Source: Rhizobium aethiopicum (lineage in GTDB: Bacteria; Pseudomonadota; Alphaproteobacteria; Rhizobiales; Rhizobiaceae). From it: a DNA stretch of 58,477 bases. The notes beneath the pieces were generated by a model, which was not told the origin of the DNA, made no database searches, and worked only from the letters and a program-made list of their open reading frames with translations. This document shows positions 26,518 through 35,477 of this stretch, piece by piece. Each line of letters starts with the position of its first letter. Position 1 is the stretch's first letter. Location of the stretch: NCBI RefSeq assembly GCF_014197535.1, contig NZ_JACIFV010000029.1:1-58477 (forward strand), given 5' to 3'. Position numbers and translations under genes: made by a program.

Positions 26518-27594
26518 ATGGCAACCAGTGTCGTTCTTCAGAAGGTCGAGAAGCGTTACGGCGCCTTCGATGTGATCCATGGCATCGACCTGACGATCGA
26601 TCCCGGCGAATTCGTCGTTTTCGTCGGCCCCTCGGGCTGCGGAAAATCCACTCTGCTGCGCATGATCGCCGGCCTCGAGGAAATCACCGGTGGGGCGCTG
26701 CTGCTCGACAGCGAGCGCATGAACGAAGTGGCGCCGGCCAAGCGCGGTATCGCCATGGTCTTTCAGTCCTATGCGCTCTATCCCCACATGTCGGTTTACA
26801 AGAACCTCGCCTTCGGCCTGGAGACGGCGGGCTACAAGAAGGCCGAGATTCAGCCGAAGGTGAAACGCGCCGCCGAAATCCTGCAGATCGAGAAGCTTCT
26901 CGAACGCAAGCCGAAGGCACTCTCCGGCGGCCAGCGCCAACGTGTCGCGATCGGCCGCGCCATCGTGCGCGAACCACGCATCTTCCTGTTCGACGAGCCG
27001 CTGTCCAACCTTGACGCCGAGTTGCGCGTGCAGATGCGTGTCGAGATCTCCCGCCTGCATCGGCAGCTCGGCAATACCATGATTTATGTCACCCACGACC
27101 AGGTCGAGGCCATGACGATGGCCGACAAGATCGTGGTGCTGAATTCGGGCCGGATCGAGCAGGTGGGGGCGCCGCTCGATCTCTACAACAACCCGGCCAA
27201 CCGCTTCGTCGCCGGTTTCATCGGCAGTCCGAAGATGAACTTCCTCAAGGCCCGCATCGAAAAGGTCGGCGAGGCCGAAACCAGCATCCATGTCTGCGGC
27301 AACTCCGTCCGCCTGCCGCGCCGGCTGAAAGGCGAGGCCGGTCAGGAGGTCACCTTCGGCATTCGTCCCGAACATCTTTCGCTTACAGAGGGCGCCATCA
27401 CGCTCTCGACCGTCAATGTCGATCTCGTCGAAAATCTTGGCGGCGCCACCATGCTTTACACTACGACGCCGGATGGGCAGCTCTTGACGATCGCCCTTGA
27501 CGGCCAGCAGAAGGTCGAGCGGGGCGCCAATGTGAAGACTTTCTTCGATCCCGCCCGCTGCCACGTATTCGACGCCGCCGGCAAAACGATCTGA
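26518..27594 (+). CDS. ugpC: Sugar ABC transporter ATP-binding protein (UgpC/MsmK type)
   Basis: A 358-residue ATPase. It has Walker A GPSGCGKST near 38, the Q-loop VFQSYALYPHM near 80, signature LSGGQRQR near 136, Walker B FLFDEPLSNLD near 155, H-loop THDQ near 193 and a C-terminal TOBE-type regulatory region. It energises the two permeases upstream. Such ATPases are often shared between sugar transporters, which could let it also serve the orphan binding protein at 11219. Confidence 0.92.
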   Translation: MATSVVLQKVEKRYGAFDVIHGIDLTIDPGEFVVFVGPSGCGKSTLLRMIAGLEEITGGALLLDSERMNEVAPAKRGIAMVFQSYALYPHMSVYKNLAFGLETAGYKKAEIQPKVKRAAEILQIEKLLERKPKALSGGQRQRVAIGRAIVREPRIFLFDEPLSNLDAELRVQMRVEISRLHRQLGNTMIYVTHDQVEAMTMADKIVVLNSGRIEQVGAPLDLYNNPANRFVAGFIGSPKMNFLKARIEKVGEAETSIHVCGNSVRLPRRLKGEAGQEVTFGIRPEHLSLTEGAITLSTVNVDLVENLGGATMLYTTTPDGQLLTIALDGQQKVERGANVKTFFDPARCHVFDAAGKTI

Positions 27595-27598
27595 CCGT

Positions 27599-27612
27599 CG
27601 GGAGCGCTCCCG
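27599..27612. promoter_or_regulatory. CGGGAGCGCTCCCG palindrome, LacI-like operator
   Basis: A perfect 14-bp palindrome with a central CG, the symmetry typical of LacI-family operators. It lies just after the ATPase stop and about 95 bp before the phosphotransferase start. No T-run follows, so it is not a good terminator. Confidence 0.45.
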
Positions 27613-27706
27613 CGAGTCCGGAGGACGCGTAGCGCTGCCGCCGCTGCTTGACAGCCGATCCTGCTCTGTCCCATCTTTCGGAAGGGGCCGAAAGGAGGGG
27701 GTGAGC

Positions 27707-28582
27707 ATGACGCCTGAGGATAGGATTCATGCGCTTGGCATCTGGCGGGGCTCGATCGAAATATCGCCGATAGCAGGCGGCATCACCAACAGGAACTATC
27801 TGGTCAGCGATGCCGTCGCGCGTTGCGTGGTGAGATTGGGCACAGATATTCCGATCCATCACATCAGCCGTCAGAACGAGCTTGCCGCCAGCCGCGCCGC
27901 ACATGCCGCCGGCCTGTCGCCCGCCGTCATCCATCATTCGGCCGGCGTGCTGGTGCTCGAATATGTCGAGGCGAGGGCGCTTGTCCCGGAGGACATCAGG
28001 GCGCCTGACATGCTTGCCCGCGTGGTCCCGCTGGTGCGCGCCTGCCATCACGACATCGCCCGGCATTTTCGCGGCCCGGCGATGATCTTCTGGGTTTTCC
28101 ACGTGATCCGCGATTATGCCGCCAGCCTGAAGGCGGCGGGCAGCGCCTACCTTCCCTTGCTTGCGACACTCCTCGCCAGGGCCGAGACGCTGGAAGAAGC
28201 GGCAGGACCCTTCGACATCGCCTTCGGCCACAACGACCTGCTCGCAGCCAATTTTCTCGATGACGGCAAGCGGCTTTGGCTGATCGACTGGGATTATGCG
28301 GGCTTCAACACGCCGCTTTTCGATCTTGGTGGATTGGCCTCCAATAACGAACTGCCGGAATCGGCCGAGCGGCTGATGCTGGAAATCTATTTCGAGCGGC
28401 CGCCAACCGATGATCTCATCAGACGATACGCCGCGATGAAATGCGCCTCGCTGCTGCGCGAGACGCTCTGGAGCATGATTTCGGAAATCCATTCCACGAT
28501 CGATTTCGACTATGCCGCCTATACCGCCGAGAATCTCGCTCGTTTCGAGCGCGCCTATCAAGCCTTTGCACGGGATCAATAA
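27707..28582 (+). CDS. Choline/aminoglycoside-kinase-like phosphotransferase
   Basis: A 291-residue kinase of the choline/ethanolamine kinase and APH fold. The Brenner-type catalytic motif is GHNDLLAANF near 175 and the metal-binding motif LIDWDYAG near 194. AGGAGG eight bases upstream fixes ATG 27707; a GTG at 27701 sits too close to that site. Its stop is immediately followed by the start of the flavoprotein gene, so they are coupled. Phosphorylation of choline or of a methylated amine is suggested by that neighbour, but the substrate is not certain. Confidence 0.83.
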   Translation: MTPEDRIHALGIWRGSIEISPIAGGITNRNYLVSDAVARCVVRLGTDIPIHHISRQNELAASRAAHAAGLSPAVIHHSAGVLVLEYVEARALVPEDIRAPDMLARVVPLVRACHHDIARHFRGPAMIFWVFHVIRDYAASLKAAGSAYLPLLATLLARAETLEEAAGPFDIAFGHNDLLAANFLDDGKRLWLIDWDYAGFNTPLFDLGGLASNNELPESAERLMLEIYFERPPTDDLIRRYAAMKCASLLRETLWSMISEIHSTIDFDYAAYTAENLARFERAYQAFARDQ

Positions 28583-31033
28583 ATGACGAGACAATTACCG
28601 AAGACGGCAAAGGCCGTGGTCATCGGCGGCGGCATCATCGGCTGCTCGACAGCCTATCATCTCGGCAAGCTCGGCTGGACCGATACCGTCCTCTTGGAAC
28701 GCAAGAAGCTGACCTCCGGCACCACCTTTCATGCCGCTGGCCTTGTCGGCCAGCTGCGCACGAGCGCCAACATCACCCAGCTGCTCGGTTATTCCGTCGA
28801 TCTCTACAAGCGGCTGGAGGCGGAAACCGGCCTCGGCACCGGCTGGAAGATGAATGGCGGCCTGCGCCTTGCCTGCAATGAGGAACGCTGGACGGAGGTC
28901 AAACGCCAGGCGACCACGGCCCAATCCTTCGGCCTCGAAATGCAGCTGCTGACGCCGCAGGAAGCCTTCGATCTCTGGCCGCTGATGACAACAGACGATC
29001 TGGTGGGGGCGGCGTTCCTTCCGACAGATGGGCAGGCCAACCCTTCCGACATCACACAGGCTCTCGCCAAAGGCGCCCGCATATCAGGCGTGTCGATCTT
29101 CGAGGACACCGAAGTCCTCGGCCTGGAAATCGACAGGGGAAAAATCCGCGCCGTCATCACTGCAGAGGGGCGTATCGAATGCGAGCGCGTCGTCGTCTGT
29201 GCCGGCCAATGGTCGCGCGCCTTCGCCGCTCGTTTCGGCGTCAACGTGCCGCTGGTCTCCGTCGAGCATCAATACATCATCACCGAATCCTTCGGCGTGC
29301 CTTCCAACCTGCCGACGCTGCGTGATCCCGATCGCCTGACCTATTACAAGGAGGAGGTCGGTGGTATCGTTATGGGCGGCTATGAGCCGAACCCGATTGC
29401 CTGGGCGAAAGATGCGATCCCCGAGGGTTTCCACTACACGCTGCTGGACAGCAATTTTGAGCATTTCGAGCAGATCATGGAGCAGGCGCTCGGCCGTGTT
29501 CCGGCGCTGGAGAATGTCGGCGTCAAGCAGCTCTTGAACGGCCCGGAAAGCTTCACGCCCGACGGCAACTTTATTCTCGGCGAGGCGCCGGAGCTGAAGA
29601 ATTTCTTCGTCGGCGCTGGTTTCAACGCCTTCGGCATCGCATCTGCCGGCGGCGCCGGCATGGCGCTTGCCGAATGGGTGACGAAGGGAGAGCCGCCCTA
29701 TGATCTCTGGCCGGTCGACATCCGCCGTTTTGGACGCCCGCATTTCGATACCGACTGGGTGCGCACCCGCACGCTCGAAGCCTATGGCAAACACTACACC
29801 ATGGCCTGGCCGTTCGAGGAGCATTCGAGCGGCCGCCCCTGCCGCAAATCGCCGCTCTATGACCGGCTGAAGGCACAGGGCGCCTGTTTCGGCGAGAAGC
29901 TCGGCTGGGAGCGGCCGAACTGGTTTGCCGATCTCTTCGCCAATGAAGAGCCACGGGATATGTACAGCTATGGCCGTCAGAACTGGTTCGAGGCCGTCGG
30001 CCGCGAGCATAAGGCGGTGCGCGAAGCGGCGGTCATCTTCGACCAGACCTCCTTTGCCAAATTCGTGCTGAAGGGCAGGGATGCCGAGGCAGCACTCTCC
30101 TGGATCGCTTCCAACGATGTCGCAAAGCCTGTGGGATCGCTCGTCTACACCCAGATGCTGAACGACAGGGGTGGCATCGAATGCGATCTGACCGTCGCCC
30201 GTATCGCCGAGAACGAATATTACATCGTCACCGGCACGGGTTTTGCCACCCACGACTTCGATTGGATCGCACGCAATATTCCGGACGAGATGCATGCCGA
30301 ACTTGTCGACGTCACGTCAGCTTATTCCGTTCTGTCGCTGATGGGGCCGAATGCGCGAGCGGTGCTCGAAAACGTGACCGGCGCCGATGTCTCCAATGCG
30401 GCCTTCCCCTTCGGCCAGGTCAGGACCATCGGCATATCGGGCTGCCCGGTGCGCGCGCTGCGCATTACCTATGTCGGCGAACTCGGCTACGAGCTGCATG
30501 TCCCAGTCGAATTTGCCACCACAGTCTATGACGTGCTGATGGCATCAGGCGGCGAATTCGGCCTTGTCAATGCCGGCTATCGCGCCATCGAGAGCTGCCG
30601 TCTGGAAAAGGGGTATCGCGCCTGGGGATCCGATATCGGCCCCGATCACACGCCTGTCGAAGCCGGCCTCGGCTGGGCGGTGAAGATCCGCAAGAACATC
30701 CCCTTCCGCGGCCGCGGGGCGATCGAGCGGCAGCTGAAGGACGGCGTGAAAAAGCGCCTTGGCTGCTTCGTTCCCGACGATCCCAATACAGTGCTGCTCG
30801 GCCGCGAAACCATCTATCGCGACGGCAAGCGTGTCGGCTGGCTCTCGAGCGGCGGCTTCGGTTATACGCTTGGGAAGGCGATCGGCTACGGCTACGTCCG
30901 CAATCCCGAGGGGGTGACCGAGGATTTCGTCCTCTCCGGCGTCTATGAGCTCGACGTCGCAAGGGAACGCATTCCCTGCAAGGTGTCGCTGGCGCCGCTC
31001 TATGATCCGGAGATGGCGCGCGTGAAGGGCTGA
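28583..31033 (+). CDS. Dimethylglycine/sarcosine dehydrogenase-like flavoprotein
   Basis: An 816-residue fusion. The N-terminal FAD oxidoreductase half has VVIGGGIIGCSTA near 11 and FHAAGLVGQLR near 50, where the His matches the covalent flavin site of dimethylglycine and sarcosine dehydrogenases. The C-terminal half, from about residue 430, is a GcvT-like folate-binding domain. Members demethylate N-methylated amines and pass the one-carbon unit to tetrahydrofolate. The ATG follows the previous stop without a gap. In this sugar-gene setting the true substrate may be a methylated amino compound other than dimethylglycine. Confidence 0.86.
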   Translation: MTRQLPKTAKAVVIGGGIIGCSTAYHLGKLGWTDTVLLERKKLTSGTTFHAAGLVGQLRTSANITQLLGYSVDLYKRLEAETGLGTGWKMNGGLRLACNEERWTEVKRQATTAQSFGLEMQLLTPQEAFDLWPLMTTDDLVGAAFLPTDGQANPSDITQALAKGARISGVSIFEDTEVLGLEIDRGKIRAVITAEGRIECERVVVCAGQWSRAFAARFGVNVPLVSVEHQYIITESFGVPSNLPTLRDPDRLTYYKEEVGGIVMGGYEPNPIAWAKDAIPEGFHYTLLDSNFEHFEQIMEQALGRVPALENVGVKQLLNGPESFTPDGNFILGEAPELKNFFVGAGFNAFGIASAGGAGMALAEWVTKGEPPYDLWPVDIRRFGRPHFDTDWVRTRTLEAYGKHYTMAWPFEEHSSGRPCRKSPLYDRLKAQGACFGEKLGWERPNWFADLFANEEPRDMYSYGRQNWFEAVGREHKAVREAAVIFDQTSFAKFVLKGRDAEAALSWIASNDVAKPVGSLVYTQMLNDRGGIECDLTVARIAENEYYIVTGTGFATHDFDWIARNIPDEMHAELVDVTSAYSVLSLMGPNARAVLENVTGADVSNAAFPFGQVRTIGISGCPVRALRITYVGELGYELHVPVEFATTVYDVLMASGGEFGLVNAGYRAIESCRLEKGYRAWGSDIGPDHTPVEAGLGWAVKIRKNIPFRGRGAIERQLKDGVKKRLGCFVPDDPNTVLLGRETIYRDGKRVGWLSSGGFGYTLGKAIGYGYVRNPEGVTEDFVLSGVYELDVARERIPCKVSLAPLYDPEMARVKG

Positions 31034-31068
31034 CATGAAGTGACGCGAAGAGACGGCGTGCCGTGGGA

Positions 31069-31245
31069 CACCCCCCTCTGCCCTGCCGGGCATCTCCCCC
31101 ACAAGGGTGGAGATCGGCAAGAGGCGACCGCTCGGTCCCTTTCCAGCAATTCACGGACTGCCAAGCGGTGTTGTTTGGCGAAACCGCTGGGCCCAGCCGA
31201 TCTCCCCACCTGTGGGGGAGATGCCCGGCAGGGCAGAGGGGGGTG
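31069..31245. repeat. RIME-type rhizobial intergenic mosaic element
   Basis: Two arms of about 50 bp are inverted around a central segment: 31069-31118 and 31196-31245. The outer arms begin CACCCCCCTCTGCCCTGCC and end with its complement. Each arm is itself a hairpin (CATCTCCCCCAC / GTGGGGGAGATG type). This matches the RIME family known from Rhizobium and relatives. It fills the gap between two converging genes. Confidence 0.88.
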
Positions 31246-31282
31246 CCACACGGCAAGCCCTTTGCTGAAAGCCTTCAAGCTC

Positions 31283-32740
31283 TCAAAACAGCGGCAGCCG
31301 GTCGTCCTGGATCAAGATCTCGAGCTTGTCCGAAACATCCTGCGTCCAGGCCCGGAATCTTGTCAAAGCCGACGGGAAGAGGCCGGGCAGGGTGAAGAGC
31401 GCCGCCGAAATCGCCGGACCGGTGCGGGGGACATCGGCAATCAGCGCGGCGATTTCCTGAGCGCGGGGATCGCGCAACTCATAGCGTTCGCCATTGCCGC
31501 GCTCGCCCATCGCATAACGCATCCATGCCGCGACGGCGATCGCATAGGTCTCCGCCCTGTCGCCATGGGCCAGCGCCTCGCAAGCCGGCTCCAGCAGGCG
31601 CTGCGGCAGTTTTTGCGTGCCGTCCATGGCGATCTGGTAGGTGCGATGCGCGATCGCCTTGTTTGCAAAGCGTGCTATCAATTCCTTGGCGTAATCGTCG
31701 AGATTGATGCCCGGCACGGCGTCGAGCGTTCTCGCGGCCGCGTGCATGTGGCGGTAGGCCAGGGCGGCGAGGCCCGCATCATCCATCACGTCGCGAATGA
31801 ATTCATAGCCGCCGATATAGCCGAGATAGGCAAGCAACGAATGCGCGCCGTTCAGCATCCTAAGCTTCATTTTTTCGTAGGCCGAAACTTCCTCGACCAT
31901 CAGCGCGCCGCGCACCTTTTCCCAGGCCGGCCGACCATTAGCGAAATGGTCTTCGATGACCCATTGCGTAAAGGGCTCGGTCTCGATCGCCGCCATATCG
32001 GTGCGGCCCGTCAGGCGTTCGGCATCGGCATACGTCGCTTCGGTGCTGGCGGGCGTGATGCGGTCGACCATCGTCGACGGGAAGGGGACATTCGCTTCGA
32101 TCCAGCGATGCAGGTCGGGATCGATGCGTGAGGTGAATTCCAGCACGAGTCGCCTCAGCACCGCTCCATTGCTCGGCAGGTTGTCGCAGCTGAGCGGCGT
32201 GAAGGGCGCTACACCCTTCTGCCGGCGGCGTGCGAGGCCTTCGACGAGATAACCGATGACGCCGCGCGGCGCATGCCGGTTGGCGAGGTCGGCGACGATG
32301 TCGGGATGTTTGAGGTCGAGGCCGCCGGTTGCGGGATCGAAACCATAGGCTTTTTCCGTGACCGTCATGCTGACGATGCGGATGGCGGGATCCTCGAGCC
32401 GTGCCAGCAGTCCGGCCGGATCGCGCGGCGCAACATGCGCCTTCAGGATCGAGCCGATCACTTCGGCCGTGGTGCCTGACGTGTCGCGGATCAGCATCGT
32501 ATAGAGGCCGTTCTGGGCGGAGAGATTGTCCGCGACGTCGGGCGTGCGCAGGCTCGCCACCTCGATGCCCCAGTCGCCGCCTGCGGCCGCAAGCGCAGCA
32601 TCCGTGAAGGGTGCGAAATGGGCGCGGAAGAAGGCGCCCGGGCCGAGATGCAGGATGCCGGCCTTCAGCGCATTCCTGTCATAGGCGGGAAGCTTCGCCG
32701 TCGGCGCAAGGCCGGTCACGTTCTGCAGTCTATCGCTCAC
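31283..32740 (-). CDS. uxuB: Fructuronate reductase (mannitol dehydrogenase family)
   Basis: A 485-residue long-chain polyol dehydrogenase. The N-terminal motif GILHLGPGAFFRAHFA binds NAD, and a conserved region around KLRMLNGAHSLLAYLG near 293 carries the catalytic Lys and following Asn-His pattern. It overlaps uxaC by four bases. Together they turn hexuronates into mannonate or altronate-type products. From family and context, fructuronate reductase is the best name; tagaturonate reductase is possible. Confidence 0.88.
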   Translation of the reverse strand: MSDRLQNVTGLAPTAKLPAYDRNALKAGILHLGPGAFFRAHFAPFTDAALAAAGGDWGIEVASLRTPDVADNLSAQNGLYTMLIRDTSGTTAEVIGSILKAHVAPRDPAGLLARLEDPAIRIVSMTVTEKAYGFDPATGGLDLKHPDIVADLANRHAPRGVIGYLVEGLARRRQKGVAPFTPLSCDNLPSNGAVLRRLVLEFTSRIDPDLHRWIEANVPFPSTMVDRITPASTEATYADAERLTGRTDMAAIETEPFTQWVIEDHFANGRPAWEKVRGALMVEEVSAYEKMKLRMLNGAHSLLAYLGYIGGYEFIRDVMDDAGLAALAYRHMHAAARTLDAVPGINLDDYAKELIARFANKAIAHRTYQIAMDGTQKLPQRLLEPACEALAHGDRAETYAIAVAAWMRYAMGERGNGERYELRDPRAQEIAALIADVPRTGPAISAALFTLPGLFPSALTRFRAWTQDVSDKLEILIQDDRLPLF

Positions 32741-34152
32741 AGCTTATAGGCCTTCTTTGCATTGTCATAGGAGAGTTCGCGCGCGACAATCTCGGCTTCC
32801 TTCCTGGAAATCCGGTGCTCGGCGGCGAGCCCAGCGAGGAAGCGGCAGACTTCGCGCCGCCAGACGTCATGGCGGGCCGGGATCGACAGCAGCGCGCGCG
32901 TGTCGTCGTTGAAACCAGCCATATTGGCGAAACCGGCAGTCTCGACCACCTGGTCGAGATAGCGGCGAATCCCGAGCGGGCTGTCATGGAACCACCAGGG
33001 CGGGCCCACCATCAGGCAGGGCCAATGGCCCGCCATCGGCGCCAGCTCCCGCGCATAGGTCGTCTCGTCGAGCGTGAACAGCAAGATGCGCAGGCCCGGC
33101 GCATGGCCATATTTGGAAAGCAGCGCATTGAGGCCGCCGACCCAGTCTGTGCGCGTCGGGATATCGGCGCCCATATTGGGGCCGCGGGTGGCAAAGAGCC
33201 CGCTGTCGGTATTGCGTCTCGAGCCCGCATGGATCTGCATTACCATGCCGTCCTCGGCCGAAAGACCGGCCATTTCGGTCATCATCTGGCCGCGGAAGAG
33301 CTCGGCGTCAACAGCCGAAAGCGGGGCCTTTAACGCCTTGTCGAGCAGCGCCTGCTTTTCGGCAAGCGGCAGATCGGCGGTGAAAGCCGTGGGCACGCCG
33401 TGATCGGTCGCCGTTGCGCCGAACTGGCGGAAATAGGCGCGCCGACGCCGATGCGCCTCGATCAGGCCGTCCCAGCGCGTCACATCGGCGCCGGTGATCT
33501 CTCCGAATTTGACGAGATTGTCGCGGAAGCCGACGGCATCGGGATCGGTGACGCTGTCCGGCCGGTAAGTGGTCCGGACCTTGCCGATCCAGCCCTCCGC
33601 CGCCATTTTCTGGTGATGGACAAGCGGGTCGAGCGCGCCTTCCGTCGTCGCGATCGTTTCGATGCCGAATCGCTGATGCAGCGCCCGCGGGCGGAATTCG
33701 GGACGGGCGAGCTGGGCATTGATGTGATCGTAGAGCGCGTCGGCATTATCAGCCGTCAGCGGCTCGGTGCAGCCGAGCACGACTGACATCGCGTGGTCCA
33801 CCCAGAGGCTCGAGGGCGTTCCGCGGAAGAGATGGTAATGTTTGGCAAAGGTCCGCCAGATGGCACGGCCCTCGGCCACTGGCTTGCCGTCGAGCCTGGG
33901 AACGCCGAGTTGGTCCAGGGTGACGCCGACGCTGTGCAGCATGCGGAAGAGATAATGATCGGGAATGACCAGCAGCGAAGCCGCATCTTCGAAGGGCTTG
34001 TCGTCGGCGAACCAGGATGGCTCGGTGTGCCCGTGCGGGCTGACGATCGGAAGATTGCGCACTGTCTCGTAGAGGTCCCGCGCGATGGTCCGTGTCGCCG
34101 GGTCGGCCGGAAAGAGCCGGTCCGGATGAAGAAAGCCGTTGCCTGCGTCCAT
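32737..34152 (-). CDS. uxaC: Uronate isomerase
   Basis: A 471-residue amidohydrolase-fold isomerase, close to the usual UxaC length. The N-terminal metal site is SPHGHTEPSWF near 38-48. Later family segments such as MQIHAGSRRN near 305 and TLDET near 365 are present. It converts glucuronate to fructuronate or galacturonate to tagaturonate. It is the first gene of the uxaC-uxuB operon, and its promoter region carries the third copy of the palindromic operator found near tetR. Confidence 0.93.
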   Translation of the reverse strand: MDAGNGFLHPDRLFPADPATRTIARDLYETVRNLPIVSPHGHTEPSWFADDKPFEDAASLLVIPDHYLFRMLHSVGVTLDQLGVPRLDGKPVAEGRAIWRTFAKHYHLFRGTPSSLWVDHAMSVVLGCTEPLTADNADALYDHINAQLARPEFRPRALHQRFGIETIATTEGALDPLVHHQKMAAEGWIGKVRTTYRPDSVTDPDAVGFRDNLVKFGEITGADVTRWDGLIEAHRRRRAYFRQFGATATDHGVPTAFTADLPLAEKQALLDKALKAPLSAVDAELFRGQMMTEMAGLSAEDGMVMQIHAGSRRNTDSGLFATRGPNMGADIPTRTDWVGGLNALLSKYGHAPGLRILLFTLDETTYARELAPMAGHWPCLMVGPPWWFHDSPLGIRRYLDQVVETAGFANMAGFNDDTRALLSIPARHDVWRREVCRFLAGLAAEHRISRKEAEIVARELSYDNAKKAYKL

Positions 34153-34214
34153 CAGTATTCCTCCCTGACGGATAGGGCACTACCCCACAACATCAGGCAC
34201 GGCAAGGTCTTTTA

Positions 34215-34230
34215 GTAACCAAACGGTTCA
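34215..34230 (-). promoter_or_regulatory. Palindromic operator 3 (uxaC-uxuB operon)
   Basis: On the minus strand the site reads TGAACCGTTTGGTTAC, sharing the AACC-N-TT-GTTAC core with operators 1 and 2. It lies 63 bp before the uxaC start. A weak -35-like TTCGAC lies 30 bases upstream, the same spacing as at the two other sites. The exact promoter is less clear here. Confidence 0.65.
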
Positions 34231-34332
34231 GTTTTGCGCATGGCCGCGCCGGCGGTCGAAAACATTGACGTGGCGGCCTATTTCCGCTTTGGAAAACTCA
34301 TCTATTCTGCCGGTGTCGGCAAAGGAGGATCG

Positions 34333-34542
34333 ATGTCCGACGAGACCAACCGCATCACCCGGCTGGAGGAAATGCTGGCCTATCAGGCAAAGACGATCGA
34401 GGAGCTTTCCGATCAACTCGCCGAACAATGGAAAATCGTGGAGCAGATGCGCACCAAGCTGGACCGGCTGACGGAACGCTTCCTGTCGCTGGAGGAGCAG
34501 TCGCTGGACGCGCCCCCGATCACCCGCCCGCCGCATTATTAA
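34333..34542 (+). CDS. slyX: SlyX homolog
   Basis: A 69-residue coiled-coil protein (RLEEMLAYQAKTIEELSDQL) ending in APPITRPPHY, the SlyX-type tail. AAAGGAGG seven to nine bases upstream fixes the ATG. The molecular role of SlyX is not well defined. It stands alone, divergent from the uxaC operon. Confidence 0.88.
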   Translation: MSDETNRITRLEEMLAYQAKTIEELSDQLAEQWKIVEQMRTKLDRLTERFLSLEEQSLDAPPITRPPHY

Positions 34543-34715
34543 CGAGGCGCGGAGGAAGACCGCTTGCCTGCTACGTTCATCAAGAAGCTCAAGTCTTCCA
34601 AGGTATTCCGAAGCCATAATCTCCGGACACTTAGAGCAGTCACGAAAGCGCTGCGCCGAGCCTCGCAGTGGCAGGGTTGCAGCTACGCCTGAAGCCTACT
34701 TTTAGGAAAATCAGG

Positions 34716-35477
34716 TTACGCGCTCTTGGGCGCATTGGCGAGAAAAACACCGACGAGCTCGCGTTTTCGCACGTCAAATGCGTCGATTTTCTCTTTGACC
34801 GAAACGATATCAATTTGCGAATTCGCAATCTGCTCCGCCACTAGATCCAGTAACTTATATTGGTCGGCAATGAGCGGGTTAATGATGTCATCCTTCAGAC
34901 CCGCCAACTCAAACGCCCCTTCGTCATCATAACCGACCATTTGATGGACCATCGTATTCGTTTTTAGATCGAGTCCCAGGATTTCCCTGTAATATTCACT
35001 GTGCAGTCGTAGCTCTAGTTTTTTGGCACTGTTGAAAGCATGGATTTTCGCTGCTAGCTCTTCCAAACACGCTACGCTGAGCAACGCGATTATGTACCGT
35101 TGCGACAAAAGCCCATTCCAATGTTCTTTTGGAATGGCGGCGAAAGGTTCCACCTCGGAAACTAGGTGTCCCCATACCGGCGCTTCAACGTCTTTGGCGG
35201 ACGCCCAAATATCGCACCATCCTTGTTCAGCTAAGAACAGCTCTAAGAGCCTTGCCCGTTGACCTTGCCACGTCTTCTGGGCAGCGATTTCGTCCAATTG
35301 CATCGAAAAAGTTTTGCGCCAGTAATCCCACAGTGAGAGGCCTGACTTTCCTACAAGGCCCGCAGCGGCTTCATACATTCCTTTTGGTAAAGGCGGCTTC
35401 ATCATGTTTTGCCTGGTCAGCCGGTGCAGGTCCGCCGATGTGAGCGGACGCTTAAGTAAACGCTTTAAAATCGTCAT
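34716..35477 (-). CDS. AT-rich orphan hypothetical protein
   Basis: A 253-residue, mostly helical, soluble-looking protein with no signal peptide or membrane segment. I do not recognise the family. Its DNA is visibly richer in A and T than the flanking slyX and gabD genes, and codons such as TTA, AGA and ATA are more frequent, which suggests recent transfer. It is bordered on both sides by non-coding debris. No mobility gene is seen next to it. A single-gene insertion between two core loci is the simplest reading. Confidence 0.65.
   Translation of the reverse strand: MTILKRLLKRPLTSADLHRLTRQNMMKPPLPKGMYEAAAGLVGKSGLSLWDYWRKTFSMQLDEIAAQKTWQGQRARLLELFLAEQGWCDIWASAKDVEAPVWGHLVSEVEPFAAIPKEHWNGLLSQRYIIALLSVACLEELAAKIHAFNSAKKLELRLHSEYYREILGLDLKTNTMVHQMVGYDDEGAFELAGLKDDIINPLIADQYKLLDLVAEQIANSQIDIVSVKEKIDAFDVRKRELVGVFLANAPKSA

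Noticed and set aside
25717..27708. 663-codon minus-strand open frame
   Set aside because: Antisense of the oxidoreductase and ATPase genes with intact plus-strand motifs.
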